Assembly (NCBI GenBank): GCA_028641055.1
Contig: CM054063.1
Span: 44,419,813 to 44,483,812 of the forward strand
Source of the DNA: Alopecurus myosuroides
Taxonomy: Eukaryota > Streptophyta > Magnoliopsida > Poales > Poaceae
Reading direction: 5' to 3'
DNA length: 64,000 bases
In this document: piece by piece, positions 54,466 to 64,000 of the stretch
How the letters are laid out: each line of letters starts with the position of its first letter
Position numbering within the stretch: position 1 is the first letter of the stretch
The notes under the pieces: model-generated
Told to the model about the DNA's origin: nothing
Databases searched by the model: none
What the model saw: the letters and a program-made list of their open reading frames with translations, nothing else
Position numbers and translations under genes: made by a program

Positions 54466-55021
54466 CACTAGTGGAAACAACCCCTCTCGTCCAGGGGGCC
54501 AGGGGGCAGCTGTCCCGGTTGCAACCAAATCCGGGACAAATGCTATGCATTTGTCCCGGTTTTGTGTGCCCGGGGTAACAGGAATCGCCTGGGGGCATTG
54601 GTCCCGGTTCGTGGGGGACATATCGGTCCTGGCCCGTGCCACGGACCGGGACCAATGCCTAGCCACAGGCCACGTGGCACGCGCACGAGAATTTGTCCCG
54701 GTTCAGGCCACGAACCGAGACCAATGCTCCCTTCCCCTATATATACTGCCCCAGCCCCCCCTTCCATCTTTTTTTTGCTTGGAGGTGTGAGAGAGGGTGG
54801 TGTTAGTGTGTCTTATTTTACTATGCACACGAGGTGTTCGACGAAATTCCCGAGCCACACATAAGCTCATTGAAAATGGTATCTTCGACCGAGGTTAACA
54901 AACTTATCTTTTTCATCTGTAACTGATACATAAAAAAGTAGTATTTGTCGATGTACTGTGGTCATCTATGTATTAATATGTTATTGTAACGTATTTTGAT
55001 AACCTTAATTATACGACGCAG

Positions 55022-58000
55022 ATGGATGCACGGCAGCGATGGATGTACGGTGACCGACGCACTTCTGAGTATATGGCAGGCCTGAATGCATTTCTTGGTA
55101 TAGCTCAGGCGAACAAAGATAATGGCTTCATGTGTTGCCCATGTGTTGATTGTTGGAACGTCAGAGAGCACTCTTCCGAAAGAATCCTTCACGGCCATCT
55201 ACTTCGGAGAGGTTTCTTGCCCAGCTATAATTGCTGGACCAAGCATGGAGAAAGAGGGGTTGTGATGGAAGACGATGAAGAAGAAGAAGAAGATCCTTTG
55301 TTCCCTGAATACGACTATACTGCAATGGAAGAGAATGCAGAAGAAGGAGGTGATCAAGAACAGGCATCAGAAGAGCCCGATGATGATCTTGGCCGAGTTA
55401 TTGCTGATGCAAGGGAAGACTGTGAAAATAAATTGGAGAGGTTGAAGCTGGACAACATGTTACAGGACCACAAAAAAATTTTGTACCCAAATTGCGAAGA
55501 TGGTAGCACAAAGCTCGATACCACACTGGAGTTGCTGAAATGGAAGGCAAAGAACGGTGTGACTGACAAGGCATTTGAGAGTTTACTTCAACTAATGAAG
55601 CCAAAACTTCCAAAGGATAACGAATTGCCTGAGAGTACGTACGAAGCAAAGAAAGCTCTCTGCCCTCTAGGACTAGATGTGCAGAAGATACATGCATGCA
55701 TTAATGACTGCATCCTCTTCCGCGGTGAGAAGTACGGGAATTTGGATGAATGTCCGATATGCACCGCACTGTGGTATAAGATCAGAGCAGATGATCCTGG
55801 TGATGTTGACGGCGAGCCCCCCCGTAAGAGGGTTCCTGCTAAGGTGATGTGGTATGCTCCTATAATACCACGGCTGAAACAGCTGTTTAGAAACAAAGAG
55901 CATGCTAGGTTGTTGCGATGGCACAAAGAAGACCGTAAGAAAGACTGAGGCACCCCGCCGATGGATCGGAGTGGAGAAAGATCGAGAGAGACTTTCCAGA
56001 CTTTGCAGGAGAGGCGAGAAACTTATGGTTTGGTCTAAGTACAGATGGCTTTAATCCTTTTGGGGAGCAGAGGTCCAGTCATAGCACTTGTCCTGTAACT
56101 CTATGTATGTACAACCTTCCTCCTTGGTTGTGCATGAAGCGCAAGTTCATTATGATGCCAATTCTCATCCAAGGCCCGAGGCAACCTGGCAACGACATTG
56201 ATGTGTATCTAAGGCCATTAGTGGAAGAACTCTTACAATTATGGGGCAAACCAGGTGTACGTGTGTGGGATGAGAACGAACAAAAGCCATTTGACCTACG
56301 GGCGTTGCTTTTCGTAACCATCAATGATTGGCCTGCTCTTAGTAACATTTCCGGACATACAAACAAGGGATACAATGCATGCACACACTGTTTAGATAAG
56401 ACTGACAGTGTTTTTTTTTGGATAAATGTAAAAAGGTTGTATACCTGGGGCATCGTAGATTTCTTCCGATCAAGCATCCCGTAAGAAAGAAAGGAGGGAA
56501 GCATTTCAGAGGTGAGGCAGATAACCAGAAGAAGCCTGAGCTCCGTAGTGGTAATGATATATTCGATATGGTCAAGGACCTAGAAGTAATCTTTGGTAAG
56601 GCTGCTGGCAGCCAACCAGTTCCGTACGGCCCTGATAAGCGCGCACCCATGTGGAAGAAGACATCTATATTTTGGGAGCTACCCTATTGGAAAGTTTTAG
56701 AGGTCCGGTCTTCGATCGACGTGATGCACGTGACAAAGAATCTCTGTGTCAATCTGCTATGCTTCCTGGGCGTGTATGGGAAGTCAAAAGATACGCCAGA
56801 AGCACGGGAGGACTAGCAACGTATGAAAGACCCAAGCAACAAGCACACAGATACAGGGCGCCATTCCTTAAGCAGCAACGCTCTTACTAAAGCAGAGAAG
56901 GAAATATTCTTCGAAGTCCTTTACAATATCAAGGTTCCGTCTGGCTTCTCGTCGAATATAAAGGGGATAATAAACATGGCAGAGAAAAAATTCCAAAACC
57001 TGAAGTCTCATGACTGCCACGTGATTATGACGCAGTTGCTTCCGATTGCATTGAGGGGGCTTCTACCAGAAAATGTTCGAGTACCCATTGTGAAGCTATG
57101 TGCATTCATGAACGCAATATCTCAGAAGGTAATCGATCCAGAAATTCTGACAAGATTACAGAGGGATGTGGTCCAGTGTCTTGTTAGTTTTGAGTTGGTG
57201 TTCCCACCATCCTTCTTCAACATTATGACTCATCTCCTGGTTCACCTATGTGAAGAGATTCATATTCTCGGTCCGGTATTTCTACACAATATGTTCCCCT
57301 TTGAGAGGTTCATGGGAGTATTGAAGAAATATGTTCATAACCATGCTAGGCCAGAAGGAAGCATCTCGAAGGGCTATGGAACAGAGAAGGTCATTGGGTT
57401 ATGTGTTGACTTTTTCCTGACCTTAAGACGATTGGTGTTCCTGAATCGCGGCATGAGGGGAGACTGAGGGGAAAAGGAACGCTGGGAAAGAAAACAATGA
57501 TACCCAGGGACGGGCATTCGTTCACCAAAGCACACTACATAGTTCTACAAAATTCTATGTTCATGGCTACGTATCTCGAGGAACACAAGAATATTGTACG
57601 CTCCGCAAACCCGGGGAAGGATGACTCATGGATTAAACGCAAACACATGGAGACTTTCGGAAGTTGGTTGCAAACACATCTTATAAATGACACCATTGTT
57701 GAAGATCAGCTGTACATGTTGGCAGGGTCACCATCTTCTAGTATTGGGAGTTTTCAAGGGTACAAGATAAATGGGAATACATTTTACACAAGCTCCCAAG
57801 ATAAGAAGAGCACCAACCAAAACAGTGGTGTCCTCTTTGATACAACAAACAAAAATGGAAAAAATGACACATACTATGGTTACATAGAGGAGATATGAGA
57901 ACTTGACTATGGACCTTCTTTTAAGGTCCCTTTGTTCAAGTGCAAATGGGTCAACCTGAATGGAGAAGGGGTAAAGGTAGACCCGCTTTATGGAATGACA

Positions 58001-58318
58001 ACAATGGATCTCAACAATATTGGTTACAATGACAAACCATTCGTCCTAGCCAATGATGTGGCTCAGGTTTTCTATGTGAAGGACATGTCCTCGAGATCAA
58101 AAAAAAAGAAAAAATAAGGAAACAAATTCATCATATGATGAGCCGAAGCGTCACATAGTTCTCTCAGGGAAAAGAAACATCATGGGAATCGAGGAACGAC
58201 AGACATGTCAGAAGATTATAATAAGTTTGTTGAAATTCCACCCTTCACGGTGAAAGCTGACCCCACCATCCCGTTAAATAATGAAGATATTCCATGGTTA
58301 CGGCCGAAGCGATCATAA
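55022..58318 (+). pseudogene. CACTA Tnp2 transposase (CACTA-3, multiply broken)
   Basis: ATG 55022 (MDARQRWMYG). Same domain order as 40948-44245. Lesions: a 7-bp deletion near 55945 that ends the first frame; an expanded T-run near 56410 that shifts the frame in Tnp2; TAG at 56814 shared with CACTA-2; a frameshift near 57413; and TGA at 57896 replacing the Trp of YIEEIWELDYG. Not functional. The shared TAG predates the segmental duplication; the rest arose afterwards. Confidence 0.9.
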
Positions 58319-58749
58319 GCAAGGGAGAATTCAGAAGAGTAGATAGGCATGTTGGTGATGTTACAGTGAAAGCTGACCCCACCACCCACTTTGCTGTTTC
58401 TCTCTCCTCCGTCTGTTGGTGATGTGTAATAATAAGCGTGGAATACATGATCATATAGTTCTGTTTGACCAGTAATTTGTATTGACCGGTAAAAAGCTGA
58501 CAACTATGACCAGCCTGATTTCATTATTATCCCAACCAGCGGCACACCCACCAACTTTGTTGTTTCTCTCTCCTCCTTCTGTTGGTGATGTGTAATAATA
58601 AGCGTGGAATACATGATCATATAGTTCTGTTTGATCAGTATTTTGTATTGACCGGTAAAAAGCTGACAACTATGACCCATATCCGAGTATGAGATAACTG
58701 TAGGCAGATATTGCAGGAACACTTCGAAGTGATAGTACAGATACCATCC
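58319..58749. repeat. Twofold repeat downstream of CACTA-3 transposase
   Basis: Counterpart of 44246-44676, with the same 166-bp shift. Confidence 0.7.
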
Positions 58750-59135
58750 TGACAGATATTGCAGGATTATAACTACTTTGGAGATGTAGTATGTGTTGAC
58801 ACACGGTATAGAACAAGTGATTATGGCAGGCCTCTATTGTTATTCATTGGAGTTAACCACCATAAACATCCCAAAACAATTTTGACTGACTGCTTTACAT
58901 CGATAAGGGATGCAGTTGCTTCTGCTTGGCCAGGGACTGTCCACTGCTTGGAAACTTTCGCTCATGATTTTAGTAGGTCTTGGCGAAGTACAAACTGAAG
59001 GATAACGAGTGGCTAAGTAGATTGTATGAGGATAGAGAAAGATGGGCTTTGTCTTATGGGTGTCATATATTCTGCGCAGATATTGCAGGCACACTTCGAA
59101 GTGATAGCGGGGGTCGGGATAAAGGGAAAATACGT
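58750..59135 (+). pseudogene. Captured FAR1-related / MULE-type transposase fragment (CACTA-3)
   Basis: Counterpart of 44677-45060 and slightly better preserved: after [20 protein letters not shown] and [20 protein letters not shown], a further frame reads [20 protein letters not shown] then ALSYGCHIFCADIAGTLRSD without interruption, the FAR1-family order. Confidence 0.7.
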
Positions 59136-60469
59136 GTGGATGCGCGGCTGCACACAGGGCCGGTTACAGCAGCCCTGTGCGCATCCCACATCTCAATGGG
59201 GGAGACTGAGGAGAGGGAAACAGTTTGGTGGGTGCGCCGGTGGAGATAATAATGAAGCCAGGCTGTCATAGCTGTCAAACACTCAATGTTTGGCAGCTTT
59301 TGACCAGTCAATACGAATTGTTGGTCAAACTTGCACCTACTCCATTCATAATTACAGAATAGGTTTAAATATTATTTTGGCTAACAAAATCTTGTTCATA
59401 CCTTATAAGATATATATTGTTAGATTTATACTCGAATAAACTTCTAATTTACATAAATATTTAAGTTACCCAATCAACGTTAGCCCTAAAAGGAGATGTC
59501 ACCTTGAGTTGAGTAAGTATTTTAGTTATTCATTGTGTTGCTTGGGGAAGATCCCAAATTCTCCGTGTTAAAAAGGTACAACTCGATTTGTCGAACTTTA
59601 TATAAAGTTGCAGCAAAGGCTGGAGAAAATGTTGAAGCTCATGCATTCATGGAGAGCCAATATGATCAGATCCTAGAGCCAATATAATTCGGCTTAGTGG
59701 CTTTATCTATCCATGCATCTGTCGCGGCGATCGCAGTGATTATGAGGAGAAACGCCTTTGATCGGGTCATCATCATTTGGAGACGCAGAATGACTTGTAT
59801 GCTCTGGACTCACTCGAAAGATCACGAGAGAAAACAAAAATTGTAAGATATTTATATTCAAATTATATGCAAATGGTAAAAATAATTAATAGTTTCAATA
59901 ATTATAATAATTATTTAGTTAAACGAAAAATGGATTTGAATTAGTTATGCAAATTCTAGCAGTTTTCATGTTGAAATTTTTGTCAAATTCGAAAGTATAT
60001 AGAAGTTGTTAATGTGCAAACTTAAACAATTTTCAAATTTTGGCGCTAAATTTTTTGGGCGCACAGGGTGCCACCAAATTTCGAAATATGTTTTCGTCCC
60101 AGCACGTGGTACCAACCGGGATCAAAGGGGTTGCCTCTAGTCCCGGTTGGTGGCACGGGCCGGGACTAGAGGCCCAGTTGTATAAATATCTCAGCCCTCT
60201 CTCCAGGCCGAGCGACCACCCAGGACAGCGGACATGCCTTGGCGAAGCCCTGCCGGCGGCGAGAACGGGTAGGAAGATCCCGCCGGCGCTGGTTCCGCCG
60301 GCGGGGTTGAACTAGGGACGCGTTTTTTCGACACAAATATATATTAAAAAGGCGGCATGTCGTGCTTACATATAGCGGGCGGCGGCGCGGCCACAGGCGG
60401 CCGACCGTTTCTTGGGGGGTGGTGGGTAGCTTAGTCTATTTTGGGGGGGAGGGGCGCACCGGCGCCGGC
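59136..60469. other. Non-coding interior of CACTA-3
   Basis: Counterpart of 45061-46437: AT-rich modules, CCCGG hairpin at about 60095-60175, and repeats after the cargo gene. No gene. Confidence 0.5.
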
Positions 60470-61481
60470 CTACTCCTCCTCGTCGGAGGAGATGCATTGG
60501 TAGGCGGGTGCCTGCCACAGGTGGGCAGGCAGCTGGGGCGGGCCCGCCGGTGGCTGCGGAGGCATCGGGGGCGCGTGCGGCGGCGGCGGGGGCAGCTCCT
60601 CCGGCTGCGGCGGGGGCGGCGGCAGGTCCTCCGGCGACCATACGCCGCCGGTCCAGGCCCAGCTCATCCCGTACTCCAGGCCGGGGGGGCAGCGGCTGTG
60701 GCGGCGGCTGGTCCTCGGACGCCTCCAGCTCGGCGTTCATTGTCTGCCACCAAGGGGCAGGCGCAGAAGGGGGCGGCATGGCTTCGCCGTCGGCGGCAGC
60801 GGCGGCCAGGACCTGCTCCCACCGTTTGACCTCGTCCTCGACGAGGGAGCGGCGGGAGGCGTTGTACGCTTCCTCCAAGCCGGCCTGGAGCTCGGGGTCC
60901 TCGTCCTCGGGGATGGCCTCGGCGATGTCCTCTAGGAACTACAGCTCCGGCTCCCTGGCGGGCGGTGGCGCGGGGTATTCCTCGACGCTCACCTCCTCCT
61001 GGGCGATGGGGATGAAGGAGCGCCGGCGCTGGTCGTGCTCCTGCTGGAACCAGACGGCCCAGTATGGGGAGCTGCGCGCGTACGCGCGGTCCCTGAGGAG
61101 GTGCGCCAGCAGGAGGAGGCGCCGGCGGTCGATCTCCTCGCGCGTGGCCTCGTTGGTCGGGGCCGGCGGCACCGGGATGCGCTGCGGGTTGAGGTGCCAT
61201 CCGTCCGGGAGGTGGACGTCCGACCAGAAGATCGGCGTGGCGTGGTTCTAGTGCCACTCGGCCTCCTCCTTCCGCACGTAGCCCTTGGGCGCGGGGCAGG
61301 GCGGCGGGCGTGCCGCCGGAGGTGGAACGAGGACGCGCGGCGCCCCGCCAATGCGGACACCTCCCAGGCCGAAGCCGAAGGCCTCCGCCGGCGCGCGGGG
61401 GACGCCGGAGCCTCTCTGGCCGGCGCCGCTCGAGGACCCGGCCTCGTGGTCGTTCCTAGGACGCTTGAACCAGCGCGACAT
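60470..61481 (-). pseudogene. CACTA cargo gene, P-x-GW-x-L/PVPP family (CACTA-3)
   Basis: ATG 61481 (MSRWFKRPRN) to TAG 60470-60472. TAG stops at 61248 and 60939, both at tryptophan codons; a 12-15 bp loss after APKG; and an extra G near 60686 that shifts the frame. It keeps the tryptophans that are stops in CACTA-2 (SPYWAVWFQQEH, SWAWTGGVW) and has an extra Pro/Glu repeat (LPPPPPQPEELPPPPP). Confidence 0.75.
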
Positions 61482-62231
61482 GGCGGCTAGGGTTGCTTTG
61501 GCTGGGACGCGGCCGGGGTGAATAGGATGTACGGGCGGCGGGGGCCCTTTAAAAAGGACCCGGGGGGGCTGGCATGCCAACCGGCGGCCAGAACATGGCG
61601 GCGGTTGCAGGCGGCCATGAATGCGGGGGAGGGGGAGCCGAGGCGTGCCGTTCGTGGCCACGCGCGCGTGGGGAAGTGGAGGCGCGGGAAGACGAGGCGG
61701 CCAGTGGGCCCTTTGACCGCGCGTCCCTGTGGTCTTAATTTAAGGGACCGGGCGAGCCAGCCACTAGGCCGCTGGCCAGTGGCCCCTTTGACCCCGCGTG
61801 GCCGGTGGCCCCTTTGACCGAATGTAGCCACTGGGCTTATAATAAAAGTCGCGGGCCAGTCGGCCCTTTGACCAAAATGTGGCCAGTGGGCTTAATTAAA
61901 GACGTGGGCCAGTGGACGCGGTTGGGGAAGGGGAGGCCGGTTGGGGATTGCGTGACAGGAGCCCAAAAATGAAACGAAAAAAACCCTGCCGCGGTAGGAA
62001 AAGTGGGCGGAATATTTGTTTTTCAGAGAAGGTATCCATCCCGGGTCCTAAAACGGACCGGGACGAACCCCCTGGCCAGGTTCGCCACGTGGGCCATCCC
62101 TACCATCCCGGGTCCTGGCACAACCGGGACAAATGGGGGAGGGCCATTTGTCCCGGCTAGCCCATCCCGGTTGCACAACCGGGACAAATGGGCCTTACCA
62201 ACCGGGACTAATGCCCCTGTTTCCACTAGTG
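61482..62231. repeat. CACTA-3 right end: cargo promoter region and subterminal repeats
   Basis: Counterpart of 47434-48188. Confidence 0.7.
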
Positions 62232-63011
62232 TACCTTGAGCCCATTAAATATTAAGATCACATACTATTATTTGGGCCCGTGCTTACAAAAATGGGCTGA
62301 TGAAATTGGCCCTCTCTAGTCCGCCACTGGGCAGTACACATGAAGATGGGAGAGAATAGAGATTGGAGAACTTTTTATTCCCACAAGAACCTATCTACTA
62401 CATCCACATTTGTAGTGCGGGTGGTATACGTCGGCCGAGATACATTATACAAGTTGCCAAAAAAATAATCTAAAAACAGTCTACAATATAGCCACAACTA
62501 AAATAAATCTTGTGACAATATTTAAAATTCAAATTTGGAACATAACTTGAAAAGAAAAAAAAACAAATTCATCACTGATAGGCTAACTTCGTAGCCCGGT
62601 TTCAAATAACAAGTATTCATAACATGATTTTGTTTTTTTCTTTTCACGAGTTATAGTTTGAATTAGAACCTGAAATTTTATGACATGGGAAAATATAAAA
62701 AATGCATTTATTTACAATTTGTAGAATACATTTTTTTAATCTTTGCTGCTCCGGTTGCACCAATATAAATGGTGCACTGAGAAAATATTATCTCAAATTC
62801 CTGAGTTTGTTGCCATTCTAGACGGAGCGGGGGGGGGGGGGGGGGTGTCCTTGTGGCTAGGGTGTTGCCTCCTTTTCGTAAGAAAAAATAACATTTGACA
62901 TAAAGTTCGAAAATAATAATAATAAATTATTGCCACAATATTCATGAATAGATAAATGTATTATTCTGACACATTTCGTATCAGAATTATTTATTCTCAA
63001 AGTACATCACT
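62232..63011. other. Host flank between CACTA-3 and the peptide gene
   Basis: Counterpart of 48189-48921, with a G-run at about 62829-62847 and the 40-bp difference near 62740. No gene. Confidence 0.5.
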
Positions 63012-63446
63012 CTAATTCCCTGATTGTAAATGATATGCACTGGAGTTTACGGGTACGAGTGGGCGCTTGACACAGCCACAAGCTTTTGTCGATTTGCACT
63101 GTTCCCAGGTCTCAAAGCAACGCCATCCCGATCCATCGTAACAACAAAAGCACCCATCCCTTGAGCAGGGGGGATTAAACTCCGGGCAAACGCACGTCTC
63201 CATCTTGCTGCTATCCACCTGCTGAGTGGTTTGAGCTGCATATATATTACGGGGTATAAGATCATAGAGTAACTTCAGTAAAATTAATTGTTTGCACAAC
63301 ATGATAGTTCTTCCAGATGGATGGGATTGTATGAAACCAAATAACTTGATCGATTACACATGTTTTGCTTACTTACAATGTGAAAAATTTGTGACGCATG
63401 CCAGGATGATAAGCATCGCAAGGAAGAGCACCCTTGTTTCCATCAT
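63012..63446 (-). CDS. Secreted cysteine-rich peptide, MEG/ESF1-like (copy B)
   Basis: Exons 63446-63377 and 63235-63012, intron 63376-63236, same splice sites as copy A. 97 residues, ten cysteines, intact. Differs from copy A in one residue near the start of exon 2 (Gln for His) and in a synonymous change at KRP. The TATA box is conserved (63537-63545). The near identity of a gene embedded in decaying transposons says the duplication is recent, the sequence is constrained, or both. Confidence 0.7.
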
Positions 63447-63536
63447 GATAAGCTTTGCCCTTCTCCTCCCTTTCTTTTGAGATGATCTCTTCCTCTTCGG
63501 ATTTCGACCGTGTATGTTAGCCACAACTCACCACAC

Positions 63537-63545
63537 ATTTATATA
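63537..63545 (-). promoter_or_regulatory. TATA box of peptide gene, copy B
   Basis: Minus strand TATATAAAT, about 90 bp before ATG 63446, as in copy A. Confidence 0.65.
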
Positions 63546-64000
63546 GTCACGATGATCAATTTCAATACATTATCATTAATTACTCATTAATGAAAATATA
63601 TACTATCATTAATTACTCATTATCTCAAAGAGTATTATGGTTGGCAAGAAATAACTGCGTCCATGCTGGCTGTTTATCCTAACAGCTGTTCCCGATTATT
63701 CACGAGTAATTGCAGTATATTACTACCTCCATTCACAATTCATTTGCTTTGACTAATGGTTTGACCAACACTTAGGCTATTAATAGATAATTTTTGTGAT
63801 ATAAAATTGATATTATTGTATTCCTATTTAAAAGTACTTCACAGTGATAATGATTTCTACCACATAAGCTACATATTAAATGTGTAATCTTTGGTCAAAA
63901 GAAATGAAATACGCCTCGTTTTTGGGAACGGAGAAGTGCCTTTCTATGGAACAGATTCTGTGGCGCACCAAGAAGCCATGCGCCACAGAAATATATTTTT
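63546..64000. other. Upstream region of peptide gene B, diverged MITE and start of repeat block
   Basis: Counterpart of 49456-49910: AT-rich DNA, Stowaway-like MITE from about 63723, and the first TGTGGCGCACC...GCGCCACAG pair at the window end. Confidence 0.55.

Larger units (their letters stand above)
54466..62231 (+). mobile_element. CACTA-3, complete CACTA transposon (copy B)
   Basis: CACTAGTGGAAAC at 54466, inverse end at 62231, TAC on both sides (54463-54465, 62232-62234). 7766 bp. Same gene order as CACTA-2. Its transposase carries more lesions than CACTA-2's. Confidence 0.96.
50822..64000. repeat. Tandem segmental duplication, copy B (incomplete)
   Basis: Begins AGGCTGTTCATGAGTTGG as at 35394 and follows copy A to the end of the window, which corresponds to about 49910 of copy A. 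Differences by eye are scattered substitutions and small indels plus the CACTA-5 difference. Confidence 0.9.

Overview
This is a transposon-dense stretch of a large plant genome. The mix of elements points to a Triticeae grass (wheat, Aegilops, barley or rye): CACTA elements with CACTAGTGGAAA termini and CCCGGTT subterminal repeats, PIF/Harbinger elements beginning GGGCATCTCC, Stowaway MITEs beginning CTCCCTCC, LINEs with the local 3' tail, and a TGAAGGGAATATGCC-type Copia. The organism is inferred; nothing in the sequence names it. I see no prokaryotic operons, CRISPR arrays, rRNA or tRNA genes.

Layout. (1) Bases 1-21616 are essentially one old minus-strand LINE. Its ORF2 is split by a complete CACTA element (CACTA-1, 3242-9909, TSD CAT) and its ORF1/ORF2 junction by a complete Copia element (10098-18514). 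CACTA-1 has a transposase gene that has lost its Tnp2 catalytic domain, a proline-rich cargo gene, and a 274-bp tandem array made from a piece of a host DRM-type DNA methyltransferase. (2) 21617-24062 is a Harbinger-type element carrying only the MYB/NAM-like ORF. (3) About 24800-31991 is part of a fourth CACTA element (CACTA-4) with an ORF2/Ulp1-like gene, a 163-bp tandem repeat with hairpin potential and a cargo gene related to that of CACTA-1. (4) 31992-33340 is old host sequence with MITEs and the degenerate 3' end of a cysteine-rich peptide gene. (5) 33341-35393 is a truncated Harbinger element with a decayed transposase.

(6) From 35394 to the end the window is a direct tandem duplication: copy A is 35394-50821, copy B starts at 50822 and runs off the window. 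Each copy holds LINE and Copia fragments, a full CACTA element with TSD TAC (CACTA-2, 40389-48188; CACTA-3, 54466-62231), and a small gene for a secreted 10-cysteine peptide resembling the MEG/ESF1 family (48922-49356 and 63012-63446, minus strand). These two genes are the only loci here that look like intact host genes: each has a TATA box, signal peptide, one intron and a full reading frame. Copy A also has a private, 3'-truncated CACTA insertion (CACTA-5, 36324 to about 38192) carrying a WRN-type 3'-5' exonuclease gene fragment.

The unifying theme is CACTA cargo. Four kinds of non-transposase coding sequence ride in the CACTA elements: DRM methyltransferase, FAR1-related, 3'-5' exonuclease, and a P-x-GW-x-L/PVPP protein family seen in four elements. 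Most transposon genes are broken, and in the cargo genes all six nonsense mutations fall on tryptophan codons, as expected of methylated, decaying DNA.
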